From NCBI GenBank assembly GCA_030418115.1, contig JAUHQD010000012.1, positions 62,001 to 126,000 of the forward strand: a stretch of DNA of 64,000 nt. Reading direction: 5' to 3'. The translations under genes were made by a program, and so were the position numbers. The stretch comes from Alteromonadaceae bacterium BrNp21-10 (GTDB taxonomy: Bacteria; Pseudomonadota; Gammaproteobacteria; Enterobacterales; Alteromonadaceae). The notes beneath the pieces were generated by a model, which saw nothing but the letters and a program-made list of their open reading frames with translations, had not been told where the DNA came from and did not search any database. Positions 47,328 through 58,318 of this stretch are shown here, in pieces; position 1 is the stretch's first letter, and each line of letters begins with the position of its first letter.

Positions 47328-48467
47328 CTATTCAAGCGGCACTTTTTCAAACGTCAGTCCCTGTACAGGGATCTCAATTTTCAATACTTCATGCTGTTCT
47401 GGACTAAGATAAAAAATGTATGAAGGTGCGCCACCGGTTAAATGCACCACATCCATCGGCTGTTGTAGCCCGTCCTTATCGACCACAGTGGTTTCTGCTA
47501 AGTGCAAGCGGACGCGTTTAACCTCTATATTCTCTGCGTCAAACCAACGAAAATACTGATCCTGCTGTTGATATTTTAACGCGCCGACGGTGGCAAAAAT
47601 AGTTTCTTTTAAGTAACTAAAAGGCGGTAACCATTGATCCACATCTACCTGTCCTTGAGTCAAAAAGTACGGCCGTTGTTTATGAGAGTGACCGGTAACA
47701 TGATTGTCGGCGAAAGTCATTTGCACATCTACCGCTTTGCCATCGCTACCACTCATACGAATTTGTAAGGGTAACAAGGTGGTTTTATTTACGAAGGTTT
47801 TAACGATCATATTAGTGCGAGTGGCGGATGACATGGTAATTTGTGTAATTTCAATTTGTTCGTCTTTGACCACCCTATCTAGTATTTGATAGCCAATGTC
47901 TTCACCGTTCAACAACACCCGATAGCGGGATTTTTCTGAAGGTAAACGACTGAGATCAAACATCAGTGGCGCTAACTCACCTTCAGGAAATGGCGGGAGT
48001 GGTTCAACTGTAGTAATGATGCTTTCATCAACAAAGGTCACCGCGAAAAGATCACCGTATTGATTTTCGTCAATGCTACTGGCTTGACCACCGACTAAAT
48101 GTACCAATTGCGGGATGGTGTTACTGTGACCCACCACCAACGCATTACGTTTTTGTGAGCGTAATATTTTTGCCAACACGCTTAAATCTTGGGTATCGTA
48201 AAACGCCAACATCTGATCGAGCTTTTTTACTAAAGGTTGCGCGGTTTGCTGACTACGTTTGGTTTGTGTGCTGTAAATGTCCTGAATATTTTTATCAAAG
48301 AGATAATCGGCGAGTGCTTGCGCACGGTGTTGGCCTTTCTTGGTAAGAGCCGGATCACTGTCGGTAGTCGATATTTTTTCGGCATGACGGCTAAAATATA
48401 AGGTGTATTCTTCCGCTGCCATGCATTGCAATGACATTACACATAACACGCAATAGAGTAGCCTCAT
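47328..48467 (-). CDS. Secreted histidine phosphatase fused to a C-terminal domain
   Basis: 379 residues. The signal peptide (MRLLYCVLCVMSLQCMA) is followed by a phosphoglycerate-mutase-like domain with the RHG-type motif FSRHAEK, KRSQQTAQP and VVGHSNTIPQL (residues 22-155). The C-terminal ~220 residues (YRVLLNGEDIGYQIL..., LLPLQIRMSG, VHLTGGAPSYIFYL) look like a separate beta-rich DUF3108-like domain. Probably periplasmic dephosphorylation of an unknown substrate. ATG 48467 has AAGGG 6 nt upstream. It lies just upstream of ppk1, on the same strand. Confidence 0.75.
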   Translation of the reverse strand: MRLLYCVLCVMSLQCMAAEEYTLYFSRHAEKISTTDSDPALTKKGQHRAQALADYLFDKNIQDIYSTQTKRSQQTAQPLVKKLDQMLAFYDTQDLSVLAKILRSQKRNALVVGHSNTIPQLVHLVGGQASSIDENQYGDLFAVTFVDESIITTVEPLPPFPEGELAPLMFDLSRLPSEKSRYRVLLNGEDIGYQILDRVVKDEQIEITQITMSSATRTNMIVKTFVNKTTLLPLQIRMSGSDGKAVDVQMTFADNHVTGHSHKQRPYFLTQGQVDVDQWLPPFSYLKETIFATVGALKYQQQDQYFRWFDAENIEVKRVRLHLAETTVVDKDGLQQPMDVVHLTGGAPSYIFYLSPEQHEVLKIEIPVQGLTFEKVPLE

Positions 48468-48554
48468 GAACATCCCTTATATTCGTTGCTGGAAGAAAAT
48501 CTTAAGGGATTTATTGGCTTAGGTAAACAAACTGTTGTTTTTTTATGCACTGTA

Positions 48555-48583
48555 AAAACAAAAAAGCCGCTGAAATAGCGGCT
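48555..48583 (-). terminator. Terminator of der
   Basis: On the minus strand AGCCGC / GCGGCT with a seven-base loop runs into TTTTTTGTTTTT. The first arm overlaps the der stop codon. Confidence 0.85.
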
Positions 48584-50048
48584 ATTTATGTTGGTTTTGG
48601 TTTCGCTTGCGTTGGCTATATTTCATCAAACGGTGACGATTACGTTGCTGTGTCAGACTTAATTCGCTCTTATCCGCTTCAAATGGATTGGCCCCTTCAC
48701 GGAACTCCACTTTAATCGGCGTACCCATAGCTTTTAACGACTTGCGATAATAATTCACCATATAGCGTTTGTAGGAATCAGGTAAGTCATTCACCTGATT
48801 ACCATGGATGACAATCACTGGTGGGTTATAACCACCCGCATGAGCATATTTCATTTTAACGCGGCGTCCACGTACCATTGGCGGATTATGATCGTCCTGT
48901 GCCATTTCCATAATGCGTGTCAACATCGCCGTACCTACACGGTTGGTGGCCGACTGATAAGCTTCCTGTACTGAATCAAACAGGTTACCCACGCCAGTCC
49001 CGTGCAATGCGGAAATAAAGTGTATGCGAGCGAAATCAATAAAGCCTAAGCGGCGGTCTAATTCACGCTTAATATCTTCTTTAACATGGGACTCTAAACC
49101 ATCCCATTTATTCACTGCGATAACTAGCGAACGACCAGCGTTAAGCACAAAACCCAACAAGCTTAAATCTTGATCGGTAATACCTTCGCGGGCATCGATA
49201 ATCAATAACACCACGTTGGCTTCTTCAATGGCTTGCAAGGTTTTGATAATGGAAAACTTTTCGACAGCACCGGAAATGTTCTTACGACGGCGCACACCGG
49301 CGGTATCAATCAGCACATATTCACGCTCATTGCGCATCATCGGGATAAAAATACTGTCACGAGTGGTACCAGGTTCGTCATAAACTACGACCCGCTCTTC
49401 ACCTAAAATACGATTGGTTAAAGTAGATTTTCCCACATTGGGTTTACCAACAAAGGCCATTTTAATTGGCAAAGCTTGCAAGCGTTTAAGCTGTTCTTCG
49501 GCATCTTCTTCGGTTTCGATTTTTTCCGGCTCAACGATATGCATGTCAGGGAAATGATCAACCAGCGGCTCTAAACAAACATCTAATAATTGCAATACAC
49601 CACGGCCATGGGCGGCAGCGATTTGGTAAACATCACCTAAGGCTAAAGCAAAGAATTCGGCACTTTCACTGTCGCCATCAATACCATCGACTTTATTCGC
49701 TACCACATGTACGGTTTTATTTTGCTTACGCAAGTGATTAGCAATGGCTTGATCGGCTACGGTCACACCGGCACGGGCATCCACTAAAAACAACACGACG
49801 TCGGCTTCTTCAATGGCCAGCAAAGATTGCTCTGCCATTGCCGCATCAATGCCTTCTTCATCGCCGCTGATACCACCGGTATCCACCACAATAAATTGAC
49901 GACCTTCGTATTTTGCCTGACCGTATTTACGGTCGCGGGTTAATCCCGGGAAATCGGCTACCAGTGCATCCCGGCTGCGTGTCAGACGATTAAAGAGTGT
50001 CGACTTGCCCACATTCGGACGACCAACCAAAGCAACAACAGGTAACAT
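48582..50048 (-). CDS. der: Ribosome assembly GTPase Der (EngA)
   Basis: 488 residues with two tandem GTPase domains: G1 [12 protein letters not shown] and NKVDG in the first, [19 protein letters not shown] and NKWDG in the second, plus a C-terminal KH-like domain ([15 protein letters not shown]). Acts in 50S ribosome maturation. Last gene of the minus-strand cluster, with a terminator on each side. Confidence 0.97.
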   Translation of the reverse strand: MLPVVALVGRPNVGKSTLFNRLTRSRDALVADFPGLTRDRKYGQAKYEGRQFIVVDTGGISGDEEGIDAAMAEQSLLAIEEADVVLFLVDARAGVTVADQAIANHLRKQNKTVHVVANKVDGIDGDSESAEFFALALGDVYQIAAAHGRGVLQLLDVCLEPLVDHFPDMHIVEPEKIETEEDAEEQLKRLQALPIKMAFVGKPNVGKSTLTNRILGEERVVVYDEPGTTRDSIFIPMMRNEREYVLIDTAGVRRRKNISGAVEKFSIIKTLQAIEEANVVLLIIDAREGITDQDLSLLGFVLNAGRSLVIAVNKWDGLESHVKEDIKRELDRRLGFIDFARIHFISALHGTGVGNLFDSVQEAYQSATNRVGTAMLTRIMEMAQDDHNPPMVRGRRVKMKYAHAGGYNPPVIVIHGNQVNDLPDSYKRYMVNYYRKSLKAMGTPIKVEFREGANPFEADKSELSLTQQRNRHRLMKYSQRKRNQNQHK

Positions 50049-50061
50049 AACTTTTCCTAAC

Positions 50062-50092
50062 TAAAAACGGCCCGGATTGGTTACCGAGCCGC
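50062..50092 (-). terminator. Terminator-like hairpin between bamB and der
   Basis: On the minus strand CGGCTCGG / CCGGGCCG (one wobble) with an eight-base loop, then TTTTTAG. It could separate der from the bamB transcript. Confidence 0.55.
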
Positions 50093-50152
50093 TAAATTAA
50101 CTGACTAACAATTATAGCTGCAAAACATTCAAACTGGTGTTAACAACCAAAT

Positions 50153-51359
50153 TTAGGGAGTCTCAACAGCAAATACAATCCCATCACGAGTTTGAGTATA
50201 GAGCACTTTGCCATCAACCACCGGTGACGCATAAATGCTTTCATCTTCATCGTCATCACCTAAGGCCATACGCGCCACTATTTTGCCGTCACTTTGGTTT
50301 AACCAATGAATAAAACCAAATTTATCACCCACCACCAAGTATTTGTCTACTGGTGCGGCGCCGGTTAACAAACGCTGTTGTAAACTGGATTGACTCCACA
50401 ACTCGACGCCATTTCGACGATCAAGGGCATAAACTACGCTGTCATTATCAACCAAGAACAGATTATTAGCGTCCGAGCTTAAACGACGATAAGACTTATA
50501 TTCCCGCTTCCAGATAATACGGCCACTGCGTATTTCCACGGCAGCTAACGTGCCATCGAAAGAGACCGTGAACACCGTTCCACCTAAAATTAATGGCTGA
50601 ATATCGATATCGGCAATACGATCTAACTCGGTCGCACCCGTAGGTGAAGCAATCGCTTGTTCCCACGCAATTTGACCAGTTTCGGCAATAGCGACTGCCA
50701 ATTTACCGGTGGCCGTCCCTACCATTACACCACCAGAAGCAATAGTAGGCTGAGATACACCGCGAAGTGACAATGGTGGTACGTCAGATTCATAACGCCA
50801 TTTTTCTTCACCATTCTCAGCATCAAGAGCAAATAACACACCTGAAGAGGTATTCACTACCACTAAACCAGCATCTACCGCAGGCGAGGCAATAACTTCA
50901 CCTTTAACTTCAACTTGCCAAAGGACATCGCCAGTTGTTTCATCCAGCGCTAATACTTCGCCATTTTCAGTGCCTAAGAAGACTTTTTGGTAAGCCAGAA
51001 CTAAACCACCAGCGACCTTGGCTGAATCAGATTTTTTGCTAAAAAAAACCACTTTCATAATTCTTATCGACATGGGTTTTCCACAAGATTTTGCCAGTTG
51101 TCTGATCGTAGGCTTTTATTACACCATCACGATTAGCAGCAAACACCTTGTTGTAGCCCACAGCAGGCTTAAGACGAGAAAAGAAATGGGCAACGCCTTC
51201 ATCTAAATCATCCTGCCACAATATTTTGCCGCTAAATTCAGCTTCAATGGGTTTTAGTAGACGAATTTTTAATTCTTCTTCATCGGCAAACCAACCGGAG
51301 AAGGTACTGCAGCCACTTAAGCTAAGCAGCAGTGGAATAACAACAAACAGTTTATTCAC
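50153..51359 (-). pseudogene. bamB: Outer membrane assembly lipoprotein BamB, frameshifted
   Basis: The first frame (51359 leftwards) encodes a lipoprotein start (lipobox LSLSGC) and the first propeller blade (VIKAYDQTTGKILWKTHV), ending ESGFF and a stop. The second frame continues with FSKKSDSAKVAGGLVLAY and seven further quinoprotein-type blades (GDVLWQVEVKG, GEEKWRYES and others). The break is at a run of eight Ts (51041-51048, minus strand); seven would restore one ~400-residue BamB. BamB is the accessory lipoprotein of the BAM complex. It may be a true mutation, a slippery site or a sequencing error. The surrounding order (hisS-yfgM-bamB-der) is intact. Confidence 0.88.
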
Positions 51360-51368
51360 AATAGTCCC

Positions 51369-51989
51369 TTATGCGCTAACAGCAGCGAGATTATCCAACT
51401 TAACTTGTAGCAATGGACTGCCAGCATTTTTCTCAATGGCTAAACTATAAGCCGCGCGAGCTTGGTCAATTTTACCTTGACGGCTATACACATCACCTTT
51501 TACTTCGGCAACGTTAGCCGCAAAGGATTCATCGTTGATACCATCTAAGGTGGCCAACGCTTCATCATATTGCTGTTGTTGAATTTGAATGCGGGCTAAA
51601 CGTAGGCCCACAATATTCTTCAAGTTAGTGTCTGTGGCGTGGTTGTTAGCCCAGGTTAATTGCTTAGCAGCTTCAGCGTAATCTTTTACGTCAACGGCTT
51701 TTTTAGCTAATTGCAATGCAGCGAACAATGAATAGCTACTGTCGTTATTAGCTTCAATAAACTGGCTGACTTTGGAAAAACCATCATCTGAAGCATCCAA
51801 CGCTGTAATAACTTGCTCGTATCCTTTAGAAGTGGCTTCTTTGGCTTGGATAGCTTGCTCGTTATAATAACGCCAGCCCCACAATCCACCTAAACCGATA
51901 ACGGCACCAATTACGATGGCAACACCATTCTCTTTCCAGAATTGCTTGATGGCTTCGACTTGTTGTTCTTCAGTGCTAAATTGTTCCAT
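51369..51989 (-). CDS. yfgM: SecYEG-associated TPR protein YfgM
   Basis: 206 residues. Cytoplasmic N-terminus TEEQQVEAIKQFWKENG, one helix (GVAIVIGAVIGLGGLWGW), then periplasmic TPR-like repeats (residues 50-200). In E. coli it is linked to the Sec translocon and periplasmic chaperones. Its start overlaps the hisS stop by one base (TAATG). Confidence 0.93.
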   Translation of the reverse strand: MEQFSTEEQQVEAIKQFWKENGVAIVIGAVIGLGGLWGWRYYNEQAIQAKEATSKGYEQVITALDASDDGFSKVSQFIEANNDSSYSLFAALQLAKKAVDVKDYAEAAKQLTWANNHATDTNLKNIVGLRLARIQIQQQQYDEALATLDGINDESFAANVAEVKGDVYSRQGKIDQARAAYSLAIEKNAGSPLLQVKLDNLAAVSA

Positions 51990-53269
51990 TATTTTTCTAC
52001 CTCTGTACGTAACAACGGGATGAGCGCATCCACTGTCATTGAAATTTGTGGTTTATCTTCACGTAAATATTTAACGGCAACTTGCTGTTGGCTGGCTTCA
52101 TCATCACCAATCAGCAATGCCCATTTAGCGCCACTAGCATCAGCACGCTTCATTTGTTTTTTAAAGTTACCACCACCGCAATGGCTTAACACCCGCAATG
52201 TTGGCAACGCGCTGCGCAATTGCTCTGCGGTTTGTATCGCAAAAACGGCAGCATTGTCACCCATAGCGGTGACATAAACATCTACGGAGTCGGCAACTTT
52301 ATCAGTGAGTTCCAGTGCTTCTAACATCAGCACTAAACGCTCCATGCCCATGGCAAAACCCACACCGGGTGTACCTTTACCGCCGAGATGTTCCACTAAA
52401 CCATCGTAACGACCACCGGCACAAACCGTACCTTGAGCACCTAAACTACTGGTAACCCATTCAAATACGGTGCGATTATAATAATCCAAACCACGTACCA
52501 AACGCGGATTAACCCGGTATTGGATACCTAACTGGTCTAATCGTTCACATAATCCAGAAAAATGTTCAGCAGACTCGTCATCAAGGTGATCGAGCAAACT
52601 GGGCGCATCCACAATAGCCGCCTGCACATCAGGATTTTTACTATCTAGTACCCGTAATGGATTACTGGTTAAGCGTTTTTGACTGTCTTCATCGAGCAAG
52701 TCGTAACGGGCTTGCAAATACTCGACTAGGGCAACTTTATAGTTTTCCCGAGCCTGATTAGAACCGAGGGAATTTAATTCCAAGGTAACATGCTCGGCCA
52801 TACCTAATTTTTGCCACAGACGGGCTGTCATTAAAACCACTTCGGCATCAATGTCTGGGCCATTTAAGCCAAACACTTCCACACCAAATTGATGAAACTG
52901 ACGGTAGCGACCTTTTTGTGGACGTTCGTGACGAAACATCGGCCCCATGTACCACAAACGCTGCTGTTGGTTATACAACAAACCGTGCTGATTACCAGCG
53001 CGTACGCAGCTGGCGGTGCCTTCAGGGCGTAGCGTTAAACTGTCGCCGTTACGATCGTCGAAGGTGTACATTTCTTTTTCGACGATATCAGTGACTTCAC
53101 CAATGGAACGTTTAAACAGGTCGGTACTTTCTACCACCGGCATACGGATTTCCTGATAACCATAACTGGCAACCAAGTCACGAATACCGTTTTCGAGGTA
53201 TTGCCACACGCCGGTCTGGCTTGGCAAACAGTCGTTCATCCCACGGATAGCTTGAATTTGCTTACTCAC
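51989..53269 (-). CDS. hisS: Histidyl-tRNA synthetase
   Basis: 426 residues, class II. Motif 1 region IRMPVVE, motif 2 [18 protein letters not shown], histidine-binding [15 protein letters not shown] and motif 3 [11 protein letters not shown]; then the anticodon-binding domain. Charges tRNA-His. Start ATG at 53269. A terminator-like hairpin separates it from ispG. Confidence 0.97.
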   Translation of the reverse strand: MSKQIQAIRGMNDCLPSQTGVWQYLENGIRDLVASYGYQEIRMPVVESTDLFKRSIGEVTDIVEKEMYTFDDRNGDSLTLRPEGTASCVRAGNQHGLLYNQQQRLWYMGPMFRHERPQKGRYRQFHQFGVEVFGLNGPDIDAEVVLMTARLWQKLGMAEHVTLELNSLGSNQARENYKVALVEYLQARYDLLDEDSQKRLTSNPLRVLDSKNPDVQAAIVDAPSLLDHLDDESAEHFSGLCERLDQLGIQYRVNPRLVRGLDYYNRTVFEWVTSSLGAQGTVCAGGRYDGLVEHLGGKGTPGVGFAMGMERLVLMLEALELTDKVADSVDVYVTAMGDNAAVFAIQTAEQLRSALPTLRVLSHCGGGNFKKQMKRADASGAKWALLIGDDEASQQQVAVKYLREDKPQISMTVDALIPLLRTEVEK

Positions 53270-53375
53270 TCACTACTCTTCTTACTTAAATCTGGTCAAA
53301 ATTATGCGGTTTCTCAGAGTAGCTAAACGCTTTGCCTACACTGAGTCTGAAATAGTTGAAAATACTATGCTACGC

Positions 53376-53407
53376 ATAAATATAAAGCCCGGCATTATAG
53401 GGGCTTT
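53376..53407 (-). terminator. Terminator between ispG and hisS
   Basis: On the minus strand AAAGCCC / GGGCTTT with a ten-base loop, followed by TATATTTATG. Moderate stem, short T-run. Confidence 0.55.
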
Positions 53408-53442
53408 ATCGTTGAAAATCACCTATTCTGATCGGATAGCTG

Positions 53443-54564
53443 TCAGGCAGATATTTTATTCACTGGGATTTTATTTTTTTCATCAAGAATGGCGGCTTTG
53501 GCGCGAATGCGTCTTTCCAGTTGGTCGACTAAATCGTCATTGCTTAAACGCTCTTTTTGACGCTTACCATCGAGATAATAACCACTCATATTACGCGCAC
53601 CCGTTAAGCCTAAATGGGATACCTCCGCTTCACCGGGGCCATTGACCACGCAGCCAATAATCGACACATCCATGGGCGTTAAGATATCTTCAAGGCGCTG
53701 CTCTAACTCGTTGACTGTGCTGATCACATCAAATTCCTGACGGGAACAACTAGGGCAAGCAATAAAGTTAATACCACGAGAGCGAATGCGTAATGATTTA
53801 AGAATATCAAAACCCACTTTGATTTCTTCCACCGGATCTGCCGCTAAGGAGATACGAATAGTATCGCCAATACCTTCGGCCAATAACATACCTAGACCAA
53901 CCGAGCTTTTTACTGCACCAGCACGTAAGCCACCGGCTTCGGTAATACCCAAATGCAGTGGCTGATCAATTTGTTTAGCTAATAATCGATAAGCGCCGAC
54001 GGCTAAAAACACATCGGAAGCTTTAACGCTGACCTTAAATTGGTCGAAATTCAATTTATCTAAAATGTCCACATGACGCATGGCAGATTCTAACAAGGCT
54101 TCCGGTGTGGGTTCACCGTATTTCTCTTGTATTTCACGCTCTAATGAGCCGCCATTAACACCGATACGAATGGGAATATTTTTATCACGTGCACAATCAA
54201 CGACGGATTTAATGCGTTCTAAATTGCCGATATTACCTGGATTAATACGCAGGCAATCCACGCCATACTCAGCAACTTTAAGAGCAATGCGGTAATCAAA
54301 GTGAATATCCGCAATTAGCGGGATATCAACTTGCTGTTTGATGAGTTTAAAGGCTTCGGCGGCTTCCATGGTCGGCACCGATACTCTGACTAAGTCGCCA
54401 CCTACGGCTTGAATACGCTTAATTTGTGCCACGGTAGCAGCAACATCGGTAGTCGGCGTATTAGTCATCGATTGCACCGCAATAGGCGCACCATCACCAA
54501 TAGGCACATTGCCTACATTAATGCGCTTAGAAGGTCGGCGTTTAATGGGAGATTCAGCAAACAT
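53443..54564 (-). CDS. ispG: 4-hydroxy-3-methylbut-2-enyl diphosphate synthase (flavodoxin)
   Basis: 373 residues. The TIM barrel has [14 protein letters not shown] and INPGNIG; the [4Fe-4S] ligands lie in [10 protein letters not shown] and [10 protein letters not shown]. It is the penultimate step of the MEP isoprenoid pathway and depends on Fe-S cluster supply. Follows rodZ by 52 bp. Confidence 0.97.
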   Translation of the reverse strand: MFAESPIKRRPSKRINVGNVPIGDGAPIAVQSMTNTPTTDVAATVAQIKRIQAVGGDLVRVSVPTMEAAEAFKLIKQQVDIPLIADIHFDYRIALKVAEYGVDCLRINPGNIGNLERIKSVVDCARDKNIPIRIGVNGGSLEREIQEKYGEPTPEALLESAMRHVDILDKLNFDQFKVSVKASDVFLAVGAYRLLAKQIDQPLHLGITEAGGLRAGAVKSSVGLGMLLAEGIGDTIRISLAADPVEEIKVGFDILKSLRIRSRGINFIACPSCSRQEFDVISTVNELEQRLEDILTPMDVSIIGCVVNGPGEAEVSHLGLTGARNMSGYYLDGKRQKERLSNDDLVDQLERRIRAKAAILDEKNKIPVNKISA

Positions 54565-54616
54565 AATTCTTACTCAATTCGTGTTGGGGCATGGTGTTAT
54601 GACGATGCTTATGACC

Positions 54617-55606
54617 CTATTCTGTAATGGGTAAACTAAAACGCGCGGTTCGGCCTGTAGCAAACTGGGTCAAGTCCACTGCATCACCGGCATAAGAAAT
54701 ATTCACCACTTCAGGCGAACACACAGTCACCTCAAAGGGCGATACACCACTGACAGGCATAACGCGACCGGCGGCTTTCACACCAAAGGCAATGGCTTCG
54801 CCACTACCATCGATAATATTGATCCAGCAATCAGTAGTAAATTCAAATACCAACTCAACGGTCTCTGCACTTACTATATCATCTACTGCATCGTCATCAG
54901 TTGCAGTTTCCTGTGTAGCAGTTGCAATCAGATTATTCTGCGCTGGGGTTTCCACTACCGCTGCACTGGTGGTTTCTTCAGGGGTAGGCATATTGTCATC
55001 TTCATCATCCAACCCATCGTTTGCCTGTTGCTCTACATTCTCAACATTGGATAAAGCCGGATCTTCGATATCGTTAGCGCTGCCATTCGAAGGTGTTAAT
55101 GTCCCCGATAATGAGGTCGTCGTCGGCGCGGCGGGCAAGCTATTAAGCACGCTTTTTTCATCTTCAGGGCTTTGCTGTAACCACCACACTACCACCAATG
55201 CGACAAATACCCCTAAGATAATGTAGGTCACCATCATTAGCCGATCATCACTAGCTTGCTTAGCCACTTTACGGGAAAAACTTTGCAATTTAGCCGGATG
55301 CTTTTCAGTTTGATTTTGCGTTTCAAACGCGGCCAGTATCTGCTCTTGAGGCACCTTGACTATTTTTGCGTAATTTTTTAAATAGCCTTTGGTGAAGGTC
55401 ATGGATATTTTGTTGTCGTAGCTATCGGCTTCGATATTTTCAATATGATGGTCGCGTAAATTTAACTTACGCGCGATATCACTCACTGTCATTTGTAGTT
55501 GTTCACGTGCTGCTTTTAGCAACGCACCAGGGGAAACAACGACTTGTGGCGCTGGTGCGATTTCGTCTTGCGTGTCTGTGTCGATCTCGGTGTCTTTATC
55601 TGTCAT
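54617..55606 (-). CDS. rodZ: Cell-shape protein RodZ
   Basis: 329 residues. N-terminal Xre-type helix-turn-helix (LKAAREQLQMTVSDIARKL), helix at about 119-138 (MMVTYIILGVFVALVVVWW), an acidic Ser/Thr-rich linker and a C-terminal periplasmic beta domain (VELVFEFTTDCWINIIDGSG). Links MreB to the envelope. Follows pilF by 24 bp. Confidence 0.94.
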   Translation of the reverse strand: MTDKDTEIDTDTQDEIAPAPQVVVSPGALLKAAREQLQMTVSDIARKLNLRDHHIENIEADSYDNKISMTFTKGYLKNYAKIVKVPQEQILAAFETQNQTEKHPAKLQSFSRKVAKQASDDRLMMVTYIILGVFVALVVVWWLQQSPEDEKSVLNSLPAAPTTTSLSGTLTPSNGSANDIEDPALSNVENVEQQANDGLDDEDDNMPTPEETTSAAVVETPAQNNLIATATQETATDDDAVDDIVSAETVELVFEFTTDCWINIIDGSGEAIAFGVKAAGRVMPVSGVSPFEVTVCSPEVVNISYAGDAVDLTQFATGRTARFSLPITE

Positions 55607-55630
55607 TAGGTTATCTAAAACTCTTGTGCA

Positions 55631-56908
55631 TTATTCAGGGGCTGATACGCGTAATTTCATGCCGGTATGGATCTCACTGGCATCCGTTATCTCATTCCAT
55701 TTCATTAATTTATCCATGCGCACATTATATTTTAATGAAATTCGATATAAATTCTCACCTTCTTGAACCACATGCTGCGAATCGCTTGGCTCTGTCGACT
55801 CTACACTGATATCGGTGGTCGTGGAAAGTTGTTGTTCTTTTAATACTTCGGTAAATGGCTTGGGTATTCTAACGCCAACCGGTTTAGTCTCAGCCGTTGC
55901 TTCGACATCATTTTCAACGTCGCTAGCTAACTTCTCCTCGCTAACAATCTCAGCAACTTCTGCAACCTCAGCAACATCTGCCACTTCTTCTATGGCGGTT
56001 TCTTCTACAACCGTTTCTTCAACCATGGTGGCGACGGGTTTGGTGTCGATAGGCTTAACTTCAGTAACAACTTCATCAACCTTAGGTATTACTGGAGCGG
56101 GTATGGATGTTGTTTTTTTAACAACGGCGGTGGTTGGCTTCTTCAGCGGTGCTACTTTCAATGCGATATAATCTTTACTGTGGGAATGCTGGGGATACAT
56201 TTGCAATAACATACGGCCATAGGCATCCGACTTATCAATATTACCTAAGCCCCGTTCAATTTTGACCCAAAACCATAACGTTTCAGCAGAAACCGAACCG
56301 ACTTTTTCATATTGCATTAGATATTGACGAGCCAACTTCCACTCTTGCTCTTCGGTTAAAAGTTGGATCAATATTACTAAACTTTTGCGACGACCTGGAT
56401 CATGGCTCAGGGCATTTTTTAAATACTCAATGGCCTCTGATTTAAAGCCTTGATTCTGGCTACATAAAGCCAGATTTTCATAAGATTCCGAGGCACGAAT
56501 ATACTTTGGATTTTCAATGGCTTTTAAGAAATAACCTTTGGCCCGTTGATAATCACCGGCTTGGCACAAAAATGCACCGTAACTATTGGCAATATCAGGA
56601 TTTTGTGGCGATAAATTAATGGCTCTGTTGTAAGCCGCATCCGCCATTTCATTTTCGCCCACTTGCTGGTAATAGTAACCCAAACCTAAATGGGTATCGG
56701 CAAGCTCAGGGGCAAATTGCATGGCTTTATCTAAATTGAATTTAGCTTGTTTGAAATTGCCGTTTTTGAGGTAAGTAAGCCCTAGGGAAATACGAGTTTT
56801 TGCGGCTTCCGAAGCATTAAATTCTTTAACAGGTTGAACTTGAGTAACCGTGGTTTGGCTACTGCAAGCGCTCAATAAAAACGCACATATAATGAATAAC
56901 TTACGCAT
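55631..56908 (-). CDS. pilF: PilF/PilW-type pilotin lipoprotein with C-terminal LysM
   Basis: 425 residues. Lipobox LLSACS at residue 15; six TPR units at about 35-240 (LGLTYLKNGNFKQAK, LGLGYYYQQVGENEMA and so on), the type IV pilus pilotin fold. An acidic, low-complexity Val/Glu linker (residues 290-335, VADVAEVAEVAEIV) is followed by a LysM domain (HVVQEGENLYRISLKYNV...GMKLRVS), which E. coli and Pseudomonas PilF lack. LysM binds peptidoglycan, so it may anchor the pilus secretin helper to the wall. Between rlmN and rodZ, as in most relatives. Confidence 0.9.
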   Translation of the reverse strand: MRKLFIICAFLLSACSSQTTVTQVQPVKEFNASEAAKTRISLGLTYLKNGNFKQAKFNLDKAMQFAPELADTHLGLGYYYQQVGENEMADAAYNRAINLSPQNPDIANSYGAFLCQAGDYQRAKGYFLKAIENPKYIRASESYENLALCSQNQGFKSEAIEYLKNALSHDPGRRKSLVILIQLLTEEQEWKLARQYLMQYEKVGSVSAETLWFWVKIERGLGNIDKSDAYGRMLLQMYPQHSHSKDYIALKVAPLKKPTTAVVKKTTSIPAPVIPKVDEVVTEVKPIDTKPVATMVEETVVEETAIEEVADVAEVAEVAEIVSEEKLASDVENDVEATAETKPVGVRIPKPFTEVLKEQQLSTTTDISVESTEPSDSQHVVQEGENLYRISLKYNVRMDKLMKWNEITDASEIHTGMKLRVSAPE

Positions 56909-57031
56909 GGGTCATTGAATTCCAAAATTGAGCTTAAAGACGTTCTATCGTAACGGAAGCCAAAGCAACTAGCGAGCCTTGAACCGTAATTATCACCGAA
57001 TTCCGTTATGCAATTCAACCTCCATAGTGGA

Positions 57032-58153
57032 TCAGCTCATTTTCACCGAAATAGCCTCGCCTCTTTGCTGCTTCTTTAACAGTCTTTTGGTGCGATCGAC
57101 CACATCGCCAACTAGCTGTCCACAAGCCGCATCAATATCATCACCACGGGTTTTACGTACTACTGTGGTGAAACCATAATCCATTAACACCTTAGAAAAA
57201 CGATCAATGCGCGAATTGCTCGAACAGGTATAAGGTGAACCCGGGTATGGGTTAAACGGGATAAGATTAATTTTGCTTGGAGTGTCGGCCAGTACCTTGG
57301 CTAATTCGTGCGCCTGATCGGTACTGTCGTTAATGCCATTCAGCATCACGTATTCAACCGTCACTCGGCCCTGATTGGCTTTAGACTTGGCTAAATAGCG
57401 GCGCACACCTGCCAAAAATTCTTCAATGGGGTATTTTTTATTCACCGGCACCAGTTCGTCACGTAACTCATTAGTAGCGGCATGTAAGGAAATTGCCAAA
57501 GCCACATCGATTTGATCACCAAGCATATCTAGCGCAGGCACCACACCGGAGGTACTTAAAGTAACGCGGCGTTTGGATAAACCAAAACCAATATCATCAA
57601 GCATAATATCCATGGCCGGTACCACGTTTTTTAAATTCAAGAGCGGCTCACCCATACCCATCATAACGACATTGGTAATAGGTCGTTTGCGGGTGTCGGT
57701 TGATAAACCAATAGTCACCGCGGCTCGCCATACTTGACCGATAATTTCTGCTACCGATAAGTTACGATTAAAACCTTGTTGAGCGGTAGAGCAAAACGTA
57801 CATTCCAAGGCACAACCAACTTGTGAAGACACACATAAGGTGGCTCGGTCAGTTTCTGGGATCCAGACGGTTTCTACTTCTTGGCCGCCGTCGAGGCGCA
57901 TGGCAAATTTAATAGTGCCATCGCTAGCTTGTTGCTGCACAGCAATTTCTGGTGCTCGAATTTCGCAGTTTTCAATTAACTTGGCGCGTAATGCTTTATT
58001 CAGGTTGGTCATTTTTTCAAAATCATCGCAACCCGCTTGGTAGATCCATTTCATCAACTGCTCGGCACGAAAAGGTTTTTCGCCGATAGACGCGAAATAG
58101 TCCTTCATTCCCTGACGGTTGAAATTCAATAGATTAATTTTTGCTTGTGACAT
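57032..58153 (-). CDS. rlmN: 23S rRNA / tRNA adenine-C2 methyltransferase RlmN
   Basis: 373 residues, radical SAM. The cluster motif is [18 protein letters not shown] (C-x3-C-x2-C), followed by [11 protein letters not shown], and the second catalytic Cys lies in the C-terminal AACGQL. It methylates A2503 of 23S rRNA and A37 of some tRNAs. Lies between ndk and pilF. Confidence 0.96.
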   Translation of the reverse strand: MSQAKINLLNFNRQGMKDYFASIGEKPFRAEQLMKWIYQAGCDDFEKMTNLNKALRAKLIENCEIRAPEIAVQQQASDGTIKFAMRLDGGQEVETVWIPETDRATLCVSSQVGCALECTFCSTAQQGFNRNLSVAEIIGQVWRAAVTIGLSTDTRKRPITNVVMMGMGEPLLNLKNVVPAMDIMLDDIGFGLSKRRVTLSTSGVVPALDMLGDQIDVALAISLHAATNELRDELVPVNKKYPIEEFLAGVRRYLAKSKANQGRVTVEYVMLNGINDSTDQAHELAKVLADTPSKINLIPFNPYPGSPYTCSSNSRIDRFSKVLMDYGFTTVVRKTRGDDIDAACGQLVGDVVDRTKRLLKKQQRGEAISVKMS

Positions 58154-58260
58154 GGGTTACACCTGAATTGATTAGCGCTCTATTCTACTAGGGTTTGTTT
58201 ATCTTTCAAATTAACCATTACAGTTATTTGAACATTAAGTAACTTAAGTATAGAGCAATA

Positions 58261-58286
58261 AATAAGGGGGCAACTGCCCCCTTATT
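58261..58286 (-). terminator. Terminator of ndk
   Basis: Eleven-base perfect arms AATAAGGGGGC / GCCCCCTTATT with a four-base loop; followed on the minus strand by TATTGC. It separates ndk from rlmN. Confidence 0.75.
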
Positions 58287-58318
58287 AAGGGACTTGCGCC
58301 CCACTGTATCCTAACGAA

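Noticed and set aside
51041-51048. Programmed ribosomal frameshift as the explanation for bamB
   Set aside because: Only a T-run is visible; there is no typical slippery heptamer with a clear downstream stem, and BamB is not known to need frameshifting. Transcriptional slippage or sequence error remain more likely.
54792-55226. 144-residue plus-strand Ser/Val-rich ORF opposite rodZ
   Set aside because: Shadow of the acidic linker of RodZ; low complexity and no start signals.
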